Shown here piece after piece: positions 16,236 to 24,541 of a DNA stretch of 64,000 nucleotides. The notes below the pieces were generated by a model. The model saw nothing but the letters and a program-made list of their open reading frames with translations. It made no database searches and was not told the DNA's origin. A program made the position numbers and the translations under genes. Numbering within the stretch: the first letter of the stretch is position 1; every line of letters starts with the position of its first letter. Origin of the DNA: Paucidesulfovibrio gracilis DSM 16080. GTDB lineage: Bacteria; Desulfobacterota; Desulfovibrionia; Desulfovibrionales; Desulfovibrionaceae. The stretch covers positions 186,001 to 250,000 of the forward strand of contig NZ_FUYC01000003.1 in the NCBI RefSeq assembly GCF_900167125.1. The letters run 5' to 3'.

Positions 16236-16423
16236 GAGGATATTCCTTGCAGAGAATGGATGAAATGAAGATTGCCTGAAGCGCTATATTTACCGAACCA
16301 CGCGAAAAAAGTCGAGAGGTGGAGTTCGGGCATTTAGCGAATGTATCAGCACCATGGGAAGGCTGCGGAAAAAAGCTGAAAGCGAGGCAATACGGTTGGC
16401 TACGTGGTTGGCTGCAATCAAAA

Positions 16424-16449
16424 GGGCCGGAACCTATCGGTTCCGGCCC
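16424..16449 (-). terminator. Rho-independent terminator of the porin gene
   Basis: An 11-bp perfect stem (GGGCCGGAACC with its complement) around a four-base loop is followed on the minus strand by TTTTG. It lies 35 bases after the porin stop. Confidence 0.88.
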
Positions 16450-16484
16450 AGCGGGTCGTTTCAGCGAGAAGCCCTAAGGCTTGC

Positions 16485-17933
16485 TTAGAACTTGTACTCG
16501 ATGCCGATGGACATACGAGCGCCGTCTTCGTCGTCAGCACCGGCGGTCAGGCCGTTGCCGCGCCAGACGTCTTCGTCGTAGTCAGCAGCGATGTAGGCCA
16601 GACCCAGAGTCGCGGTCAGCTCGTCGTAGATCTGGTATTCGTTGACCAAGGAGAATTCCCAGATGGAATCTTCGTCGGTCAGGGTGTTGCCGTAAGCAGC
16701 GATGCCATTGAAGTTGGCGTTGGCGGCAGCGTGAGCAACGAGGTTTTCATCGTTGGTACCGGCAGCGTACATGATGCCGACACGGTGGGTCAGGCCGTCC
16801 AGGAAGGAGATGTCCTTCAGGTTCAGGCCCAAGGCCCAGTAGCCGAGCTGAGCGGCCATGTCCTGGGGACCGTCGATGACCAGTCCGCCAGAGTTGAAGA
16901 AGTAGTCGCCCTGAGCGTAGTCACCAGCGATGGTGGGCAGACGCTCGGAGTCACCACGATCATCGTCTTCACCGGAGGTGTAGGCGAAGAACAGTTCCGG
17001 GGTCACAACGTCGAAGCCGTTGTAGGCCACGGCCACGTCAGCCTGCCAACCGGAGCGATCAAAATCGGCACCGGCGTCGGCGGAGCCGTACACGAAGCTG
17101 GCGTCCACGGTGAACGGATCAAACATGGTCATGTTGAAAGCGAAACCGCCCCACCACGCATCCAAAGATTCAGTGCCGAAGTTGACGTCGTTGGTCGGAG
17201 CCATGTTGGACAGGGTGCCGGCCAGCTGACCCATGTCAGCTTCGTTGAAGAGACCAGCGTTAGCGGGATTCAGCACCTGAGCGCCGAAGTCCTCGTTGGA
17301 GTAGGCGTAGGCGAAGTACGGGGTCACGCCGATACCGTCAAAGGTGACGGGCAGCACGGCAAAGACCACGTCCAGGTAAGCGTTCTGGGTGGTGTTAGCG
17401 CCGGCAATGGTGCCGTCGTCGTCCAGGTTGCTGGCGGCACGGGCCCAACCAGCCAGGATGCCGACGTTCTCGGTGATGGGGGCGTTGGCCACAAAGGCGG
17501 CAACGTCGTCATCCATCACGGGGTTGCCGAAGCGGCCGGTGGGCAGAGCCAGAGGCATCAGACCAGCGGTCAGGGACACGTCCGTGTTGGGCCAGACCCA
17601 ATTCACGTAGGCGCTCTTCACTTCGATGGCCACATCGTCGCCGCCCAGGTCGGCGCCGGCTCCGGGCTCACCCCAGGCGCTGGTGCCGATTTCGAGCTGC
17701 AGAGCACCGGTGAGGTTCTCGCTGGCGGTGAAGTTGAACTGCGTACGCATGCGCTGCCAAACGTCGAAATCGCTCTCAGCAGCAGCGTCGGTGTCGTCGT
17801 CGTAGTCCAGGTTGTCGGACCAAGCGGCGAAGATTTTCCAAGAACCAGTGGCGGTGATGTCAGCGGCGGACGCCATGGAGGCGGTGCCGATGACCATGGC
17901 GAGCAGAGTCGCCAGAACCACGATACGTTTCAT
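16485..17933 (-). CDS. Outer membrane homotrimeric porin, Desulfovibrio type
   Basis: The 482-residue protein has a signal peptide cleaved near ASMASA-ADITATG and a long acidic beta-barrel rich in Asp, Gly, Ala and aromatic residues, ending in a C-terminal Phe (IGIEYKF), the usual outer membrane assembly signal. The N-terminal GSWKIFAAWSDN and DVWQRMRTQFNF patterns resemble the abundant porins of Desulfovibrio. The start at 17933 follows AGGAAGGAAA. Base usage is strongly biased (C or G in most third positions), as in very highly expressed genes. This leaves the antisense frame open along the whole gene. It is monocistronic with its own promoter and terminator. Confidence 0.88.
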   Translation of the reverse strand: MKRIVVLATLLAMVIGTASMASAADITATGSWKIFAAWSDNLDYDDDTDAAAESDFDVWQRMRTQFNFTASENLTGALQLEIGTSAWGEPGAGADLGGDDVAIEVKSAYVNWVWPNTDVSLTAGLMPLALPTGRFGNPVMDDDVAAFVANAPITENVGILAGWARAASNLDDDGTIAGANTTQNAYLDVVFAVLPVTFDGIGVTPYFAYAYSNEDFGAQVLNPANAGLFNEADMGQLAGTLSNMAPTNDVNFGTESLDAWWGGFAFNMTMFDPFTVDASFVYGSADAGADFDRSGWQADVAVAYNGFDVVTPELFFAYTSGEDDDRGDSERLPTIAGDYAQGDYFFNSGGLVIDGPQDMAAQLGYWALGLNLKDISFLDGLTHRVGIMYAAGTNDENLVAHAAANANFNGIAAYGNTLTDEDSIWEFSLVNEYQIYDELTATLGLAYIAADYDEDVWRGNGLTAGADDEDGARMSIGIEYKF

Positions 17934-17989
17934 AATACTTTCCTTCCTTCTTTTGCAGGTACGCTGAAACAACCCTATCCTTCAGCGCC

Positions 17990-18018
17990 CTTATACAGAC
18001 CTCAGATTCCCTTGGCAA
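17990..18018 (-). promoter_or_regulatory. Sigma70 promoter of the porin gene
   Basis: On the minus strand TTGCCA (18013-18018) and TATAAG (17990-17995) are 17 bases apart. The leader to the porin start is about 50 bases long. Confidence 0.65.
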
Positions 18019-18024
18019 GGGTTT

Positions 18025-18053
18025 TTGACCATTTTTTTGACATAGGTTTAAGT
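18025..18053 (+). promoter_or_regulatory. Possible promoter for uvrC
   Basis: TTGACC (18025-18030) and TTAAGT (18048-18053) are 17 bases apart, 86 bases before the uvrC ATG and back-to-back with the porin promoter. The -10 match is partial. Confidence 0.35.
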
Positions 18054-18139
18054 TTTTTTACCGTGCAAGTTTTTGTACTTACACTCAGTGCAGTTCAACA
18101 GCACTTGTCAGAAACAAAAAAAACGGAAATGATTCAGGC

Positions 18140-19975
18140 ATGCCCAAAATAGAATTCGTTTCTCCATATCGCTTTGTCCCAGCCGAACATCCGGACGCTC
18201 CCGGTGTGTATCTCATGAAGGATCAAAGCGGACACATATTATATGTTGGAAAGGCTGTGAGCTTGCGTAAACGGCTGGCATCGTATTTTCGATCCGGGGT
18301 ACATCTGACGCCGAAAACCAAGGCTTTGGTGTCCCGGGTGTACCGAGTGGACACGCTACTGGCCGGAACGGAAAAGCAGGCGCTTTTGCTTGAAGCCAGT
18401 TTGATCAAGAAGCACCGTCCACGATATAATATCGTTTTGCGCGATGATAAACAGTACGTACTCTTTCGTCTGGAAAAGCGAAGTGCATTCCCCCGATTGT
18501 TGATGACGCGTCGAACGGTTCGTGATGGATCGGTCTATTTTGGTCCCTTTACCTCGGCGCACGCGGCCCGGCAGACCTGGAAATTGTTGGGCAAGGCTTT
18601 TCCTTTGCGTAAGTGCTCGGACAACGTGTTTAACAATCGGGTTCGTCCCTGTCTTTATTATGACATCGGCCAATGCTGGGCACCCTGCGTGAAAAATGTG
18701 GACAAGTCCGCCTATGCGGATGTGGTGCGGCGGGTAGAGTTGTTTTTGCGTGGACGGACCGGTGAGCTTTTGACTGCTTTGGAGCAAGAGATGCGTGATT
18801 GTGCGGAATCGTTGCAGTTCGAGCAAGCCGCCGAGCTTCGGGATCGAATCCGTGCCGTGCATCGGACCGTGGAACGGCAAACCGTTGTGTTGCAGCGGGA
18901 GGCGGACATGGATGTCCTGGCCTTGGCCGAAACAGGGGCAGGCCTGGGGTTAGGACAAATATTTGTTCGGCAGGGGCGGCTGCTGGATGAAAAGCGTTTT
19001 TTTTGGCCGGGCTTATCGCTAGAAGAAGGGGATGAGGCGCTACGCTCGTTTATAAGCCAGTTCTATGATGTTCATCGGTTTATTCCGCGGCGGATCGTTT
19101 TGCCATGGGCCATGGAGACAGACATCCTTTCGGAATTGCTTGCGGAGCGTCGTGAAGGGCGGGTGAGCATCTCTCCGGCACGCGGCCCAGAGGAAACTGG
19201 GTTGGTGGATCTGGCACGTAAGGTGGCCGCCCGTGAGGATTTGGATCGTGAGTCGATTGACGTGGGAGAGCTTTTGCGGCGGGCGTTGCGGTTGTCTTTC
19301 GGCATTGAGCGTATCGAAGGAGTGGATGCGTCTCATTTTGCTGGTAAAGGGGTACGCGTCGGTCAGGTTTGTTTTGTGGATGGGCAGCCGGTAAAGGCGG
19401 AATACCGCGTGTATGCATTCCCTGAGCTGGAAGGGAGCGGCGACGATTATGCGGCCTTGGCCGGATGGATGGAACGACGCTTGGATGCTGGCCCGCCGTG
19501 GCCGGATTTGATTCTGCTTGATGGCGGCAAGGGGCAGCTTGCCGCGGTTCAGCGTGTTTTGAGGGAGCACTGGTCGGATCAGGAGAACGCTCCGCCAGCT
19601 TTGGCGGCGATTGCCAAAGGGCCGTCAAGACGAGCCGGTGAATTGGAAGATCGCATTTTTTTGCCTGATAGGAAAAATCCCCTGAACCTCAAAGCTGGTG
19701 GACCGGCTTTACTGTTTTTGCAGCGCGTGCGCGACGAATCCCATCGTTATGTATTGGGGCGGCAGCGTATCGCCCGGAAAGGGGTCACATTGCAGAGCCA
19801 AGTCCAATCGTTGCCGGGGGTTGGACCGAAAACGGCACGACTGTTGTGGGAGCACTTTGGAACGTTAGAGTCCATGGCGGGAGCCGATGCCGAGCAGCTC
19901 CGGGCAATACCCGGCATCGGTGCCAAAAAAGCGGATCAATTGGCCGCAGCCTTGCGGACGTTGCGGAAGCAGTAA
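18140..19975 (+). CDS. uvrC: Excinuclease ABC subunit C
   Basis: The 611-residue nucleotide excision repair nuclease has an N-terminal GIY-YIG domain (PGVYLMKDQSGHILYVGKA, residues about 20-40), a UVR helix pair (LQFEQAAELRDRI, about 220), and an RNase H-like C-terminal nuclease (VDASHFAGKGVRVG and LILLDGGKGQLAAV). Two helix-hairpin-helix motifs follow at the end (LPGVGPKTARLLWEHFG and IPGIGAKKADQL). Length and order match UvrC. It is monocistronic and converges on the UPF0173 gene. Confidence 0.96.
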   Translation: MPKIEFVSPYRFVPAEHPDAPGVYLMKDQSGHILYVGKAVSLRKRLASYFRSGVHLTPKTKALVSRVYRVDTLLAGTEKQALLLEASLIKKHRPRYNIVLRDDKQYVLFRLEKRSAFPRLLMTRRTVRDGSVYFGPFTSAHAARQTWKLLGKAFPLRKCSDNVFNNRVRPCLYYDIGQCWAPCVKNVDKSAYADVVRRVELFLRGRTGELLTALEQEMRDCAESLQFEQAAELRDRIRAVHRTVERQTVVLQREADMDVLALAETGAGLGLGQIFVRQGRLLDEKRFFWPGLSLEEGDEALRSFISQFYDVHRFIPRRIVLPWAMETDILSELLAERREGRVSISPARGPEETGLVDLARKVAAREDLDRESIDVGELLRRALRLSFGIERIEGVDASHFAGKGVRVGQVCFVDGQPVKAEYRVYAFPELEGSGDDYAALAGWMERRLDAGPPWPDLILLDGGKGQLAAVQRVLREHWSDQENAPPALAAIAKGPSRRAGELEDRIFLPDRKNPLNLKAGGPALLFLQRVRDESHRYVLGRQRIARKGVTLQSQVQSLPGVGPKTARLLWEHFGTLESMAGADAEQLRAIPGIGAKKADQLAAALRTLRKQ

Positions 19976-20004
19976 GAGGATGTGACCATGTTTTTGGGGG
20001 CAGA

Positions 20005-20682
20005 TTAGAGGGAGATTGTTTCCCCGGGCTGCATGGCCAGCAACTTGGTGTCTGGGGCTGTGGCTTTGAGTTGGTAGGCGAAGTTGTCCGTGCTCTGTTC
20101 CAGGATCGGGAACGTTCCCCAGTGCATAGGGACCACATTTTTGCATCCGAGCATTTTGCAGGCAAAGGCGGCCTGGCGCGGTCCCATTGTGAAATGCCCA
20201 CCAGTGGGCAACAGGGCCACGTCGATGTCATGGAAGGCACTGAACAGCTGCATGCTGGCGAACAACCCCGTGTCTCCGGCATGGTAGAGACAGAAGCCGT
20301 CCGGGTAGGTCAGGATGTAGCCCGCTGCCACGCCTGTTGCCGTGGAGTGCATGGCCTGGACCATGTGGATTTGAACGCCGTCAATTTCCACTGTCCCACC
20401 TATATTCATGCCGATTCCCTGCTCCGGGGGGAGGCCTTGGTCTATCAGGCTGTTGACGGTATCAAAAACAGCTACAAGCGGTGCGCCGGTTGCCCGACAG
20501 ATATCCACAGCCTGGCCGACATGGTCCCCATGGTCGTGGGTCACCAAGACGGCGTCCATGGGTTGAGTCAGGTCACAGGTTTGCGGCGCGCAGGGGTTGC
20601 CTTCAAAGAACGGGTCAATAAGAAAGGTGGTCCCTTCATGTTCAAAGCAAAAATTGGAATGGCCGTTCCATGTGATCTGCAT
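20005..20682 (-). CDS. UPF0173 metal-dependent hydrolase (beta-lactamase fold)
   Basis: The 225-residue protein starts with MQITWNGHSNFCFEHEGTT and carries the metal motif THDHGDHVGQ plus HAGDTGLF and PMHWGTFP. This is the UPF0173/YtkL branch of the metallo-beta-lactamase fold. Its substrate is unknown. The ATG at 20682 follows AAGGAGGAAA. It lies 17 bases after the ubiX stop, so the two form an operon. Confidence 0.9.
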   Translation of the reverse strand: MQITWNGHSNFCFEHEGTTFLIDPFFEGNPCAPQTCDLTQPMDAVLVTHDHGDHVGQAVDICRATGAPLVAVFDTVNSLIDQGLPPEQGIGMNIGGTVEIDGVQIHMVQAMHSTATGVAAGYILTYPDGFCLYHAGDTGLFASMQLFSAFHDIDVALLPTGGHFTMGPRQAAFACKMLGCKNVVPMHWGTFPILEQSTDNFAYQLKATAPDTKLLAMQPGETISL

Positions 20683-20699
20683 GTTGTTTCCTCCTTGAA

Positions 20700-21269
20700 T
20701 CAAGTTGACTCTCCCCAACGTCGGGTAAGGTCGTGCGTTAGATCAAGTTGGTCCAGAACGCGTCCCGCCATTTGACGTATGACGTCTTCCAGGTTTTGCG
20801 GGGAATGGTAGAAGCCGGGTGACGCTGGCATGATGACGGCGCCCGCCCGGTGCGCCCGAAGCATGTTTTGCAAGTGAACTTCGTTGAGCGGTGTTTCTCT
20901 GGGAACCAGCACAAGGGGTCGCCGTTCTTTCAGGGTGACGTCCGCAGCCCGGTGGATCAGATTATTTCCGGTGCCGTTGGCGATGTTCCCCAACGTTGCC
21001 ATGCTGCAGGGGCAGACAATCATACCGTGATGTCGCCACGACCCACTGGCGGGCGGGGCGCCGATATGGCTGATGCTGTGAACGGCAAAGGCTTGGTCGG
21101 TGATGCTTTCTGGTGAGCCTCCGGTTTCCAGTTGCATGACTTGTCGGGCGGCATCAGAAACGATGACATGAAGCTCAAGTTGCTCATGCCTGCCGAGTTC
21201 CTGAGCGATTCTGACTGCGTACGGGGAGCCACTGGCACCGCTGACGGCAAGGATAATACGTTTTTTCAT
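20700..21269 (-). CDS. ubiX: UbiX-family flavin prenyltransferase
   Basis: The 189-residue protein has the flavoprotein start ILAVSGASGSPYAVRIAQEL, the CSMATLGNIANGTGNNLI segment and the dimethylallyl-phosphate site RRPLVLVPRETPLNEVHL, followed by MPASPGFYH. UbiX makes prenylated FMN, the cofactor of UbiD decarboxylases. A ubiD-family gene lies 12 kb away at 33079, so the pair is split in this window. The start has a weak ribosome site. Confidence 0.93.
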   Translation of the reverse strand: MKKRIILAVSGASGSPYAVRIAQELGRHEQLELHVIVSDAARQVMQLETGGSPESITDQAFAVHSISHIGAPPASGSWRHHGMIVCPCSMATLGNIANGTGNNLIHRAADVTLKERRPLVLVPRETPLNEVHLQNMLRAHRAGAVIMPASPGFYHSPQNLEDVIRQMAGRVLDQLDLTHDLTRRWGEST

Positions 21270-21401
21270 TCAGAAAGGATAGCCTAGGGGCGTTGGACTG
21301 GCAAGATGCCCAGTCAGGGATGGTGCCGGGATTCACCGACTGGGGGAAGGAACGTTTTAGCGGGTTTCACTGTGGGCTTTTCATTGGTGGCAGAAAAAGA
21401 G

Positions 21402-21428
21402 TTGACAGGGGACTCAATGCGGTATAGC
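21402..21428 (+). promoter_or_regulatory. Probable promoter of tRNA-Arg(CCG)
   Basis: A perfect TTGACA (21402-21407) is followed 15 bases later by TATAGC (21423-21428), which ends 13 bases before the mature tRNA 5' end. The spacing is short but the position is right. Confidence 0.5.
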
Positions 21429-21441
21429 CATCTCTCTTTGT

Positions 21442-21518
21442 GGGCAATTAGCTCAGGTGGATAGAGCGCCAGCCTCCGGAGCTGGAGGCCGCACGTTCGA
21501 GTCGTGCATTGCCCACCA
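21442..21518 (+). tRNA. tRNA-Arg (anticodon CCG)
   Basis: A full cloverleaf is visible: acceptor GGGCAAT with ATTGCCC, D arm GCTC/GAGC, anticodon stem CCAGC/GCTGG with loop CTCCGGA (anticodon CCG at 21476-21478), T arm GCACG-TTCGAGT-CGTGC, and an encoded CCA. It reads the CGG arginine codon. Confidence 0.97.
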
Positions 21519-21528
21519 TTAGAAAGAC

Positions 21529-21565
21529 AAGGAGTTGTACACTGTTTCAGTGGCAGCTCCTTTTT
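21529..21565 (+). terminator. Terminator after tRNA-Arg
   Basis: An outer AAGGAG/CTCCTT stem and an inner CACTG/CAGTG stem form one extended hairpin, followed by five T residues. Confidence 0.8.
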
Positions 21566-21749
21566 CATTTGTGAGTATCCCGTTTGCGGTCAGTTTCCCA
21601 AAACTCCACCTATACGAATATCCCTCTTCCTCGACGGATTTATGTGCCTACGCTCCGAGGTCAACAGAGCTTTGGCATACTGTTTCTTGCCCTTTATGTC
21701 CTTTGCCAAAGGGGCTGGATGAGCAGGGATCTGTTTGCTGGTGGGTAGC

Positions 21750-23450
21750 CTAGTGCTCCCAATGCATTTTGACGACGGCCTGGCCATTGAACGTCGTGCT
21801 GGTGATGTTGTCTGTCAACCGTGCGCACATCCATGCCCCCATTAGCGTCATGCCCTTTTCGGATTCCAGCAATGTTTCCGGCGTAGGGCGCTGTTCAGGG
21901 ATGGGAAGTGGCGTTCCCTGGTGCAGAATTTGAATTTTGAGATGTAACTCATCGAACGAGACCTGCACGGTAGCCGGGTTTGGGTCGTATGCTTCCCGGA
22001 GTGCTTCAAGATATTCCATGACGGCGGTGCTTGCCCGTGCAATGATTTCCGGGCGGGCGCCCCATGCGGCACCCTGTTTGTCCATAAATTGGGTAATAAT
22101 TTCGCCGATGGGATCGTTTTTCGATATGGTGATTCGGACGGAGTGTTTGATGCCGATTCGAAAGATGAGGTTTAGAAGTACGGCAGTGATGGTGCAGGCC
22201 GAGAGTGAAGAGGAAAAGACAGGCTGCAGTATTGGGGGAACTGCTGTAAATGCTTCTGGAAGCACGTCCACGAGAAGACCGGCAATAATGCTGAGACCGA
22301 TGACAAAAGTTTTTCGTGCGTCCAACATGCGCGAGGTCATGATCTGGACTCCGGCTACAATCATGAAGCTCAGAGCAAAAAAAAGCGTGGCACCGACCAC
22401 AGGGGCAGGCATTACGGCAAAAATGGCAGCGAGTTTGGGGCAAAACGCCAGAAGCGCCAGTATGCCCCCGATGAAAAGTGAAAGGGTCCGACTCGTGGCC
22501 TTCGTGGCAATGGAAAGTCCGATGTTGGCCGAGGAGGTGGATTGCGCCATCCCTCCGAAAACTCCGGCAGCAAAGCAACCTGTGGCATCCCCCAGAACCC
22601 CTTTGCGGATGTTTTCCATGTCCGGCCTGACCCAATTCGTCTTGTTGATGCGTTGACACGTCGTCAAGTCGCCAACGCTTTTGAGCATTGAGCAGAGCAC
22701 GGCCACGGCAAACGGGCCGGTTAGGGCGATATCAAAGCTCCACCCAGGATGATGGGCAAAAGGATTCCAAACTATGGGCTGGCTGAGGGTTTGGGTCAGT
22801 TCGTCCACCGGCAGCAGCCCGACAGTCATGGCGGCACCGTATCCAACGAGCATTCCGACAAGGATACAGAAGAGCTTGAGATTTCCCTTGCTCCAGACAT
22901 TCAGACCAATCATGGTCAACAGGGTAATCATGGCAACGGTCAGACTTGATGGGTCAATGGCGTTTCCTCCGCGTTCAAAGCCAAGGAAGTTTTTCCCGGC
23001 CACGGCAATAACAGTGATTCCGACCATGGAGACGATGACGCCGGTGACTTCGGCCGGAAACAGAAAGCGGAGTTTGTGCAGAACACGTGAAAGTAGCGCT
23101 TCGAATGCTCCGGCGAACATCGTCATACCCAGAACAAGCGGAAGACCGCCTGCATGGGCCGCAAGAAGGGAGGCTGTTAAAAAGGATGGGCCGCATACTT
23201 GTGGACACAAATAACCAGAACCCAACGGACCGCGTTTTAGTGCTTGAACTACTACGCCTACGGCTCCGGCGAGCATGGACATACTGACCATGAATGAGGC
23301 TTCAAGGGTTGTTCCTCCTGTTTCTCGAACGAGAAGTACGGGAAAAACAAAAGCAATTGCCACGATACTGACATGCTGCAGGCCAAGCAGTGTCCCGATG
23401 GAGGGGGAAGGGCGATCGTCCAACGCATAAATTAAGTTTGGTGGCCTCAT
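21750..23450 (-). CDS. NCS2 purine/uracil permease with a C-terminal ATPase-like domain
   Basis: Residues 1 to about 425 form a nucleobase:cation symporter-2 permease, with multiple membrane helices, CPQVCGPSFLTAS and GVFGGMAQSTSSANIGLSIATKATSR. The last 130 or so residues are soluble and look like a degenerate HATPase/anti-sigma-kinase fold (VMEYLEALREAY, LKIQILHQGTPLP, then EKGMTLMGAWMCARLTDN). The usual ATP-site Asn and Asp positions do not look intact. Most NCS2 permeases end near 430-450 residues, so the 566-residue length reflects this addition. The ATG at 23450 is preferred because GGAG lies seven bases upstream. The gene is single. Confidence 0.82.
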   Translation of the reverse strand: MRPPNLIYALDDRPSPSIGTLLGLQHVSIVAIAFVFPVLLVRETGGTTLEASFMVSMSMLAGAVGVVVQALKRGPLGSGYLCPQVCGPSFLTASLLAAHAGGLPLVLGMTMFAGAFEALLSRVLHKLRFLFPAEVTGVIVSMVGITVIAVAGKNFLGFERGGNAIDPSSLTVAMITLLTMIGLNVWSKGNLKLFCILVGMLVGYGAAMTVGLLPVDELTQTLSQPIVWNPFAHHPGWSFDIALTGPFAVAVLCSMLKSVGDLTTCQRINKTNWVRPDMENIRKGVLGDATGCFAAGVFGGMAQSTSSANIGLSIATKATSRTLSLFIGGILALLAFCPKLAAIFAVMPAPVVGATLFFALSFMIVAGVQIMTSRMLDARKTFVIGLSIIAGLLVDVLPEAFTAVPPILQPVFSSSLSACTITAVLLNLIFRIGIKHSVRITISKNDPIGEIITQFMDKQGAAWGARPEIIARASTAVMEYLEALREAYDPNPATVQVSFDELHLKIQILHQGTPLPIPEQRPTPETLLESEKGMTLMGAWMCARLTDNITSTTFNGQAVVKMHWEH

Positions 23451-23726
23451 TTTTTTCTCCAAAAGAGATCAAAGAATTTCAAATCCATAGCGTTCGAAAC
23501 GAGGCAAGTCAAACAAGATATGTAATTTTTGGTATTCTGCTAAGCCTGCGTGGGAGTCGACGTGCAAGGCAATGTCGAAATGTATTGCGCAAAATAGATC
23601 TACAAAACAGTAGGTTGTGTAGGTTGGCACCTTGCGCTGATGGGGATACAGGATAATCGTGTGAAAGGTTTATAGAGTGACAAATCTGCTTAGCTGATTG
23701 ATCCGTCTTTTTTGATTTTTTTTCTC

Positions 23727-23755
23727 TTGACGAAGGGGATGGAATCCCGTAAAGA
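23727..23755 (+). promoter_or_regulatory. Possible promoter of the RRM gene leader
   Basis: TTGACG (23727-23732) and TAAAGA (23750-23755) are 17 bases apart. The -35 is good and the -10 weak. Transcription from here would give a leader of about 165 bases. Confidence 0.35.
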
Positions 23756-23770
23756 CACTCATGCGAACGT

Positions 23771-23893
23771 CGGAGGCGTCCAGAAAGACGCTGTCGCACA
23801 CGGTCGACATGCTCCGGCGGCATAAATCGCGGTTAGCAAGGGGCAGTGTGGCATCTTGTTCACTGTCCCTTGTTTGTTAGGTGCGAAAGCACC
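23771..23893 (+). ncRNA. Structured 5' leader (or separate small RNA) of the RRM gene
   Basis: Four nested or consecutive stems are visible: CGGAG/CTCCG (23771-23816), enclosing GCGTC/GACGC (23776-23791); a 12-bp stem with one G-T pair (23837-23872) followed by a T-rich stretch; and GGTGC-GAAA-GCACC (23880-23893). The 12-bp hairpin resembles a weak terminator, so the RNA could be a cis-regulatory leader, an attenuator or a short independent RNA. Confidence 0.4.
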
Positions 23894-23927
23894 ATAGACT
23901 GTATTACGTTTTGGAGTTTTTTCAGGA

Positions 23928-24191
23928 ATGAGCAAGAACATCTATGTGGGCAACCTGCCCTGGAGTTCCACCGAAGAGGAAGTGCGTGCCGCCTTTGCCA
24001 ACTATGGTGAAGTTCTGTCCGTGAAGTTGATTGAGGACCGTGAAACCGGCCGCCCCCGTGGTTTCGGCTTTGTCGAAATGGACGACCAGGGTGCCCTCGC
24101 CGCTATCGAAGGCCTGGACGGCAGCAATTTCGGTGGCCGCAATATCAAGGTCAACGAAGCCCGGCCTCGCGCCGAGCGTCCGCGCTGGTAG
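23928..24191 (+). CDS. Small RNA-recognition-motif (RRM) protein
   Basis: The 87-residue protein is one RRM domain with RNP2 (IYVGNLP, residues 4-10) and RNP1 (RGFGFVEM, about 44-51), plus a short basic tail. Such proteins in bacteria resemble cyanobacterial and plant glycine-rich RNA-binding proteins and are often cold-inducible. It lies upstream of infA and a DEAD-box helicase, which supports a role in RNA metabolism or cold response. The long structured leader suggests post-transcriptional control. Confidence 0.92.
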   Translation: MSKNIYVGNLPWSSTEEEVRAAFANYGEVLSVKLIEDRETGRPRGFGFVEMDDQGALAAIEGLDGSNFGGRNIKVNEARPRAERPRW

Positions 24192-24223
24192 TTCCAGCCT
24201 ATTCGCCGTTACTCGGCACTTTC

Positions 24224-24254
24224 AGCCCGTCCCTTTCACCGGGGGCGGGCTTTC
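24224..24254 (+). terminator. Terminator after the RRM gene
   Basis: AGCCCGTCCC pairs with GGGGCGGGCT (one G-T pair) and is followed by TTT. It separates the RRM gene from infA. Confidence 0.7.
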
Positions 24255-24292
24255 CCATCTCTTTATCATCACATAAGCAGGGAGGGTATTCC

Positions 24293-24511
24293 ATGTCCAA
24301 AGAGGAAGGAATCACCGTTCAAGGCACTGTCGAAGAGGCACTGCCCAATGCCATGTTTCGTGTGGAGCTTGAAAACGGGCACGAAGTCCTGGCTCATATT
24401 TCCGGGAAAATGCGCAAGTTTCGCATCCGTGTGATGCCCGGAGATACGGTCACCGTTGAGTTGTCGCCGTATGACTTGACCCGGGGCCGCATTACCTTCC
24501 GTCCCCGCTAG
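24293..24511 (+). CDS. infA: Translation initiation factor IF-1
   Basis: At 72 residues with [38 protein letters not shown] and [11 protein letters not shown] this is IF-1, a one-domain OB-fold protein that occupies the ribosomal A site during initiation. An AGGGAGGG site precedes the ATG. It is followed 30 bases later by an RNA helicase gene. Confidence 0.97.
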   Translation: MSKEEGITVQGTVEEALPNAMFRVELENGHEVLAHISGKMRKFRIRVMPGDTVTVELSPYDLTRGRITFRPR

Positions 24512-24541
24512 GGCGGATTCAATCTTTTGCAGCAGGATCAA

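Larger units (their letters stand above)
23451..23927. other. 477-base intergenic region: leader and possible promoter of the RRM gene
   Basis: The region separates the divergent permease and RRM genes. No credible ORF is present. The half next to the permease (23451-23700) shows nothing I recognise; I looked for a purine riboswitch pattern and did not find one. The other half holds a promoter-like pair at 23727-23755 and several hairpins (described separately). Confidence 0.5.

Noticed and set aside
16404-18152. A 582-codon open frame on the plus strand across the porin gene
   Set aside because: It is antisense to a porin with signal peptide, promoter and terminator. The strongly biased third positions of the porin gene create the antisense frame. 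Its translation is rich in Val, Gly and His without domain features.
23451-23700. A possible purine riboswitch upstream of the nucleobase permease
   Set aside because: I looked for the conserved core of purine riboswitches on the minus strand and did not find it.
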